The position numbers were made by a program, and so were the translations under genes. From Nannobrachium achirus (taxonomy: Eukaryota; Chordata; Actinopteri; Myctophiformes; Myctophidae), in contig OY997659.1 of the NCBI GenBank assembly GCA_963921795.1, forward strand, positions 25,714,649 to 25,778,648: 64,000 nucleotides of DNA, read 5' to 3'. Of the stretch, positions 61,096-64,000 are shown one piece after another. Numbering within the stretch: the first letter of the stretch is position 1; each line of letters begins with the position of its first letter. Below the pieces are notes generated by a model that made no database searches, had not been told where the DNA came from, and saw only the letters and a program-made list of their open reading frames with translations.

Positions 61096-62839
61096 TTTTG
61101 GACCTAAACCTTTTTTCTAAAAAAAATTTTTCAAACTTTTTTTTTTTTTCAAAAAAGATTTTTTTTCAAACTTTTTTTACACTAACGTCAACACACCAAT
61201 CCACAGATTTTATATTGACTGTGTGTCAATTCTTGTTTCTTTAAAGATTACTATTGGCAACATGTCAGCTCTTCGATCCATCCTAGAGTAGTCTTGCATA
61301 GCCAGACAACTATTCCACAATCTCTGTATGCTATATAGAGACTGGAACTACAGCTCCTGAACGGCGAGTAATGGAAACTAGCATATATTCAAGAGAATAT
61401 ATTTTAAAATGTCATTACTGATAAGCAGCAAGCTAAATATGCTTAGATGATTTTTATTTATATAATGATAAATGTGCGCGATGTGAGACGGAAACGGAAG
61501 TGAGGAGGAGGCTTCACTTCCGCTTTATTCTTCTTATGTTATTCCAGACTGTATGACGGGAGCATTTGCAAATCGTGGAGTCAACAGTCTGGCCACGTGA
61601 GACTAATCGTAAAGGGACTCTGGGAATAATGCTTAATCTGAAAGTATCTGTGTGATCAGTATACTTCAATTTGCCTCTTTACCCTAACAAAGACTACAAT
61701 TTTCTCCACACCAACAGTAATCCTTTTTTTCTGGAGAATGAAACCTTTAGAGTCTACACATTTTAGTGCACATGGTCACATTTTATTACCCAAAAATGAT
61801 TCAGTTATGTTGAGACCCATTTCCTTGGGTTGAAAGCGTTTTCTTATTCTGTTCATTTCCCTCTTATTTCCATTCTCATCCAACTGCCAAAGGTGCATAT
61901 ACTGTAATGTATTGGACACTGACTGGAGATGGCTGCTTGGTTTGGTGACATTCCAATCATGAGCAAAAGGTCTATGCCTCCATCTTTGATGCAGTTATTT
62001 CATGCACACGGATCTGTGTGGTCTCCAGCACACTACCACGTGGCAATGTTGTTGGAGAGTTTGTGGACATGATAAATGTAGCACTAGTTTTCCGTGCTCA
62101 TTCATGTGTGTGCACGGGAACTGCTGGAGCTCAGGCTGTAGTGATGGATGAGCTGAAATTTTGAGCGTGTGGGCCATTTACTGAATAAGTCTTTATTTTG
62201 GCCTCCGATACCCCTGCTCTGTTACTCTTGTCTTAAGGCCATAGCTGTATTTTCGTTCTGTTGCCCAAGTAAAGGGATATTACACCACACCAGTCTAAAA
62301 CAATTTGTGTAGCTTAAAACATGGGTATCTGGCAAACAGGTTTATACTCAGCAAGTTATATCTGGTTTATAGACTACTACATGAATGATTCCGTTAACCT
62401 GAAACCGCTGATTTCGCCCCATTGAGGCTCTTCATTTCATCATAAATAAATGACAGACCCAGCAGGGAACTATACTAGCATTTTTCTGATTTTCATGTAT
62501 CGTTAGCAAAAAACCTGTATCAATTATTGTTCTTATAATAGAAGATATTAGAAATATGTTCTGAGTTCATGACAGAACAACAATCATTGTTTGTCATGGA
62601 TGTCATGGATGGGGATTATCACCAATGACCAAGATTTAATGTTTGTTGTCTCAGTTTTCAGAATAGGTGAACTGATAGTGGTTCTCAACCTTTTTCCTGT
62701 GTCCTCACTCCTCATTGAGACCAGGAGGAGTGAGCACATCAAGGGAATGGATCCAGAAAGTTTCCCTCTGGTTAATTCTCGTGAGGCGATCACCACCTCT
62801 TGTGAAATATTTGATATGGTCTATACCTGTAATCCCTAG

Positions 62840-64000
62840 GAGAGTGTCATTGCTGATATATTTGACTGACCAAATCAAACGCAAAGCGGATGACGGCAAA
62901 TATAGCGGCATGGTCATGATGGACCTCCAGAAGGCATTTGACACCGTAAATCATTCTATTCTGATTGAGAAACTAAAAGCCATCGGTCTTGACAGCGCAG
63001 CAGTGAGTTGGATGCAATCTTACCTGGTGGGGAGGGAACAGGTGGTGGAGATTAACGGTACCCTGCCCCCCCCCCTCCCAGTAAGCTGTGGTGTTCCTCA
63101 AGGTAGCATACTGGGACCTCTGTTGTTCCTAATATACGTGAACGACATGGCATCTGCTTGTGACTGCAACCTGTTCCTGTTCGCGGATGACTCGGCTCTC
63201 CTAGTCTCGGGCAAGGACCACTTGCAGGTTGAAAAGACACTTAACTCTGAACTAAGTAAGATCTGCACATGGCTTAACAACAACAAATTATCAATTCACC
63301 TGGGAAAAACTGTCCATCCTCTTTGGATCAAAACATAACCTCAAAAAAGTCGATAACTTCACAATCAAAGTGGGTGACAAGGTCATAACACGAAAAAACT
63401 AAATCTCTTACTTAGGATGTATCCTTGAAGCTAATCTTTCCAGCGAAAAGATGACTTCTAAAGTAATAAATAAAATCAACCAACGAACTCGTTTCCTACA
63501 GAGGATCGCCCCAATGGTCAATTTCAACACACTGAAGACCATAGCTGGTGCAATAATCCAGCCCCTCTTTGACTACGGAGTCCACGTATGGTATCGTGAT
63601 ACCCCACAAGCCCTAAAAACTAAACTCCAAACAGCCCAAAATAAACTAATTAGGGTCCTGCTTAACCTTCCCTATCAGACTCACCTCACCGCTACTCACC
63701 AGTTAAGAGTGGGGTGGCTCAGAGTAGATGACAGAGTACAGCAACTTGCAATGGGCCTGGTGTACAAGATACACTACACCACTATGATACCCAAGTACCT
63801 GTCAAAATACTTTATAAACATTAAGGATGTCCATAATTACAACACCAGAGGCAGCGCCACAGATCACTTTCAACCCAGAGTCAAAACCAACAAAGGGTCA
63901 AACTCTTTTTTCTGCTATACCACCAAAATGTGGAAAGCCTTACCGAAGGCCATAAAGGAGTGTGGATCACTAGCATCCTTTAAAATTGCCCTGAAAAACC
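62840..64000 (+). mobile_element. 5'-truncated, broken non-LTR retrotransposon (reverse transcriptase and C-terminal part)
   Basis: The translated sequence reads MVMMDLQKAFDTVNHSIL, SCGVPQGSILGPLLFLIYVN and LFLFADDSALL. FADD at 63180-63191 is the catalytic motif of non-LTR reverse transcriptases. After KICTWLNNNKLSIHLGKT the frame shifts at about 63311 and resumes as SILFGSKHNLKKV. An in-frame TAA follows at 63400-63402, then SYLGCILEANL and further homologous sequence to the window end. It is a pseudogene copy of jockey/L2/CR1-like type; the clade is not settled. Confidence 0.88.

Overview
The window is teleost (ray-finned fish) nuclear DNA. It shows spliced vertebrate genes with GT-AG introns, long CA/GT microsatellites, and very many short DNA transposons, SINEs and LINE fragments of fish type. 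Two conserved vertebrate genes lie head-to-tail on the + strand. The first is the 3' half of ubr3 (E3 ubiquitin ligase of the N-recognin/UBR family): 20 exons from 420 to the stop codon at 31633-31635. The second is the 5' part of myo3b (class III myosin with an N-terminal Ste20-like kinase): six kinase exons from 44626 to 49791. The rest of myo3b is beyond the window. UBR3 and MYO3B are also neighbours in human (2q31.1), so the order is conserved synteny.

Layout. 1-31635: ubr3 exons spread over introns of up to 5.7 kb; every splice phase joins correctly and I see no break in the frame. 31636 to about 33540: ubr3 3' UTR and downstream sequence with several AATAAA signals. About 33.5-44.6 kb: no recognisable gene, only repeats, and possibly the unlocated first exon of myo3b. 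44626-49791: myo3b kinase exons. 49792-64000: the start of a myo3b intron at least 14.2 kb long, packed with transposon remnants and ending in a broken LINE reverse transcriptase.

The richest material is in the non-coding DNA. (1) A hairpin-bounded repeat family is flanked by TTTTT on both sides. It occurs as a three-copy tandem array of about 0.7 kb units (17072-19178), two short copies (39809-40035, 56806-57037) and one distant relative (60767 onward). The terminal arms differ in sequence between subfamilies but stay complementary. (2) Two fold-back elements lie side by side (52361-53117 and 53633-53820). Each has minisatellite inverted arms, a core of TTAGGG telomere-type repeats and a perfect 9-10 bp target duplication. 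(3) A palindrome of about 50-75 bp, with arm AGCAGATCTACAAGCTCA, is scattered at about a dozen places. (4) Many short hAT-type elements are present, three with perfect 8-bp target duplications. (5) Two TTAA-flanked elements are present, one carrying a CpG-dense core. All of this was read by eye; no alignment or database search was run.
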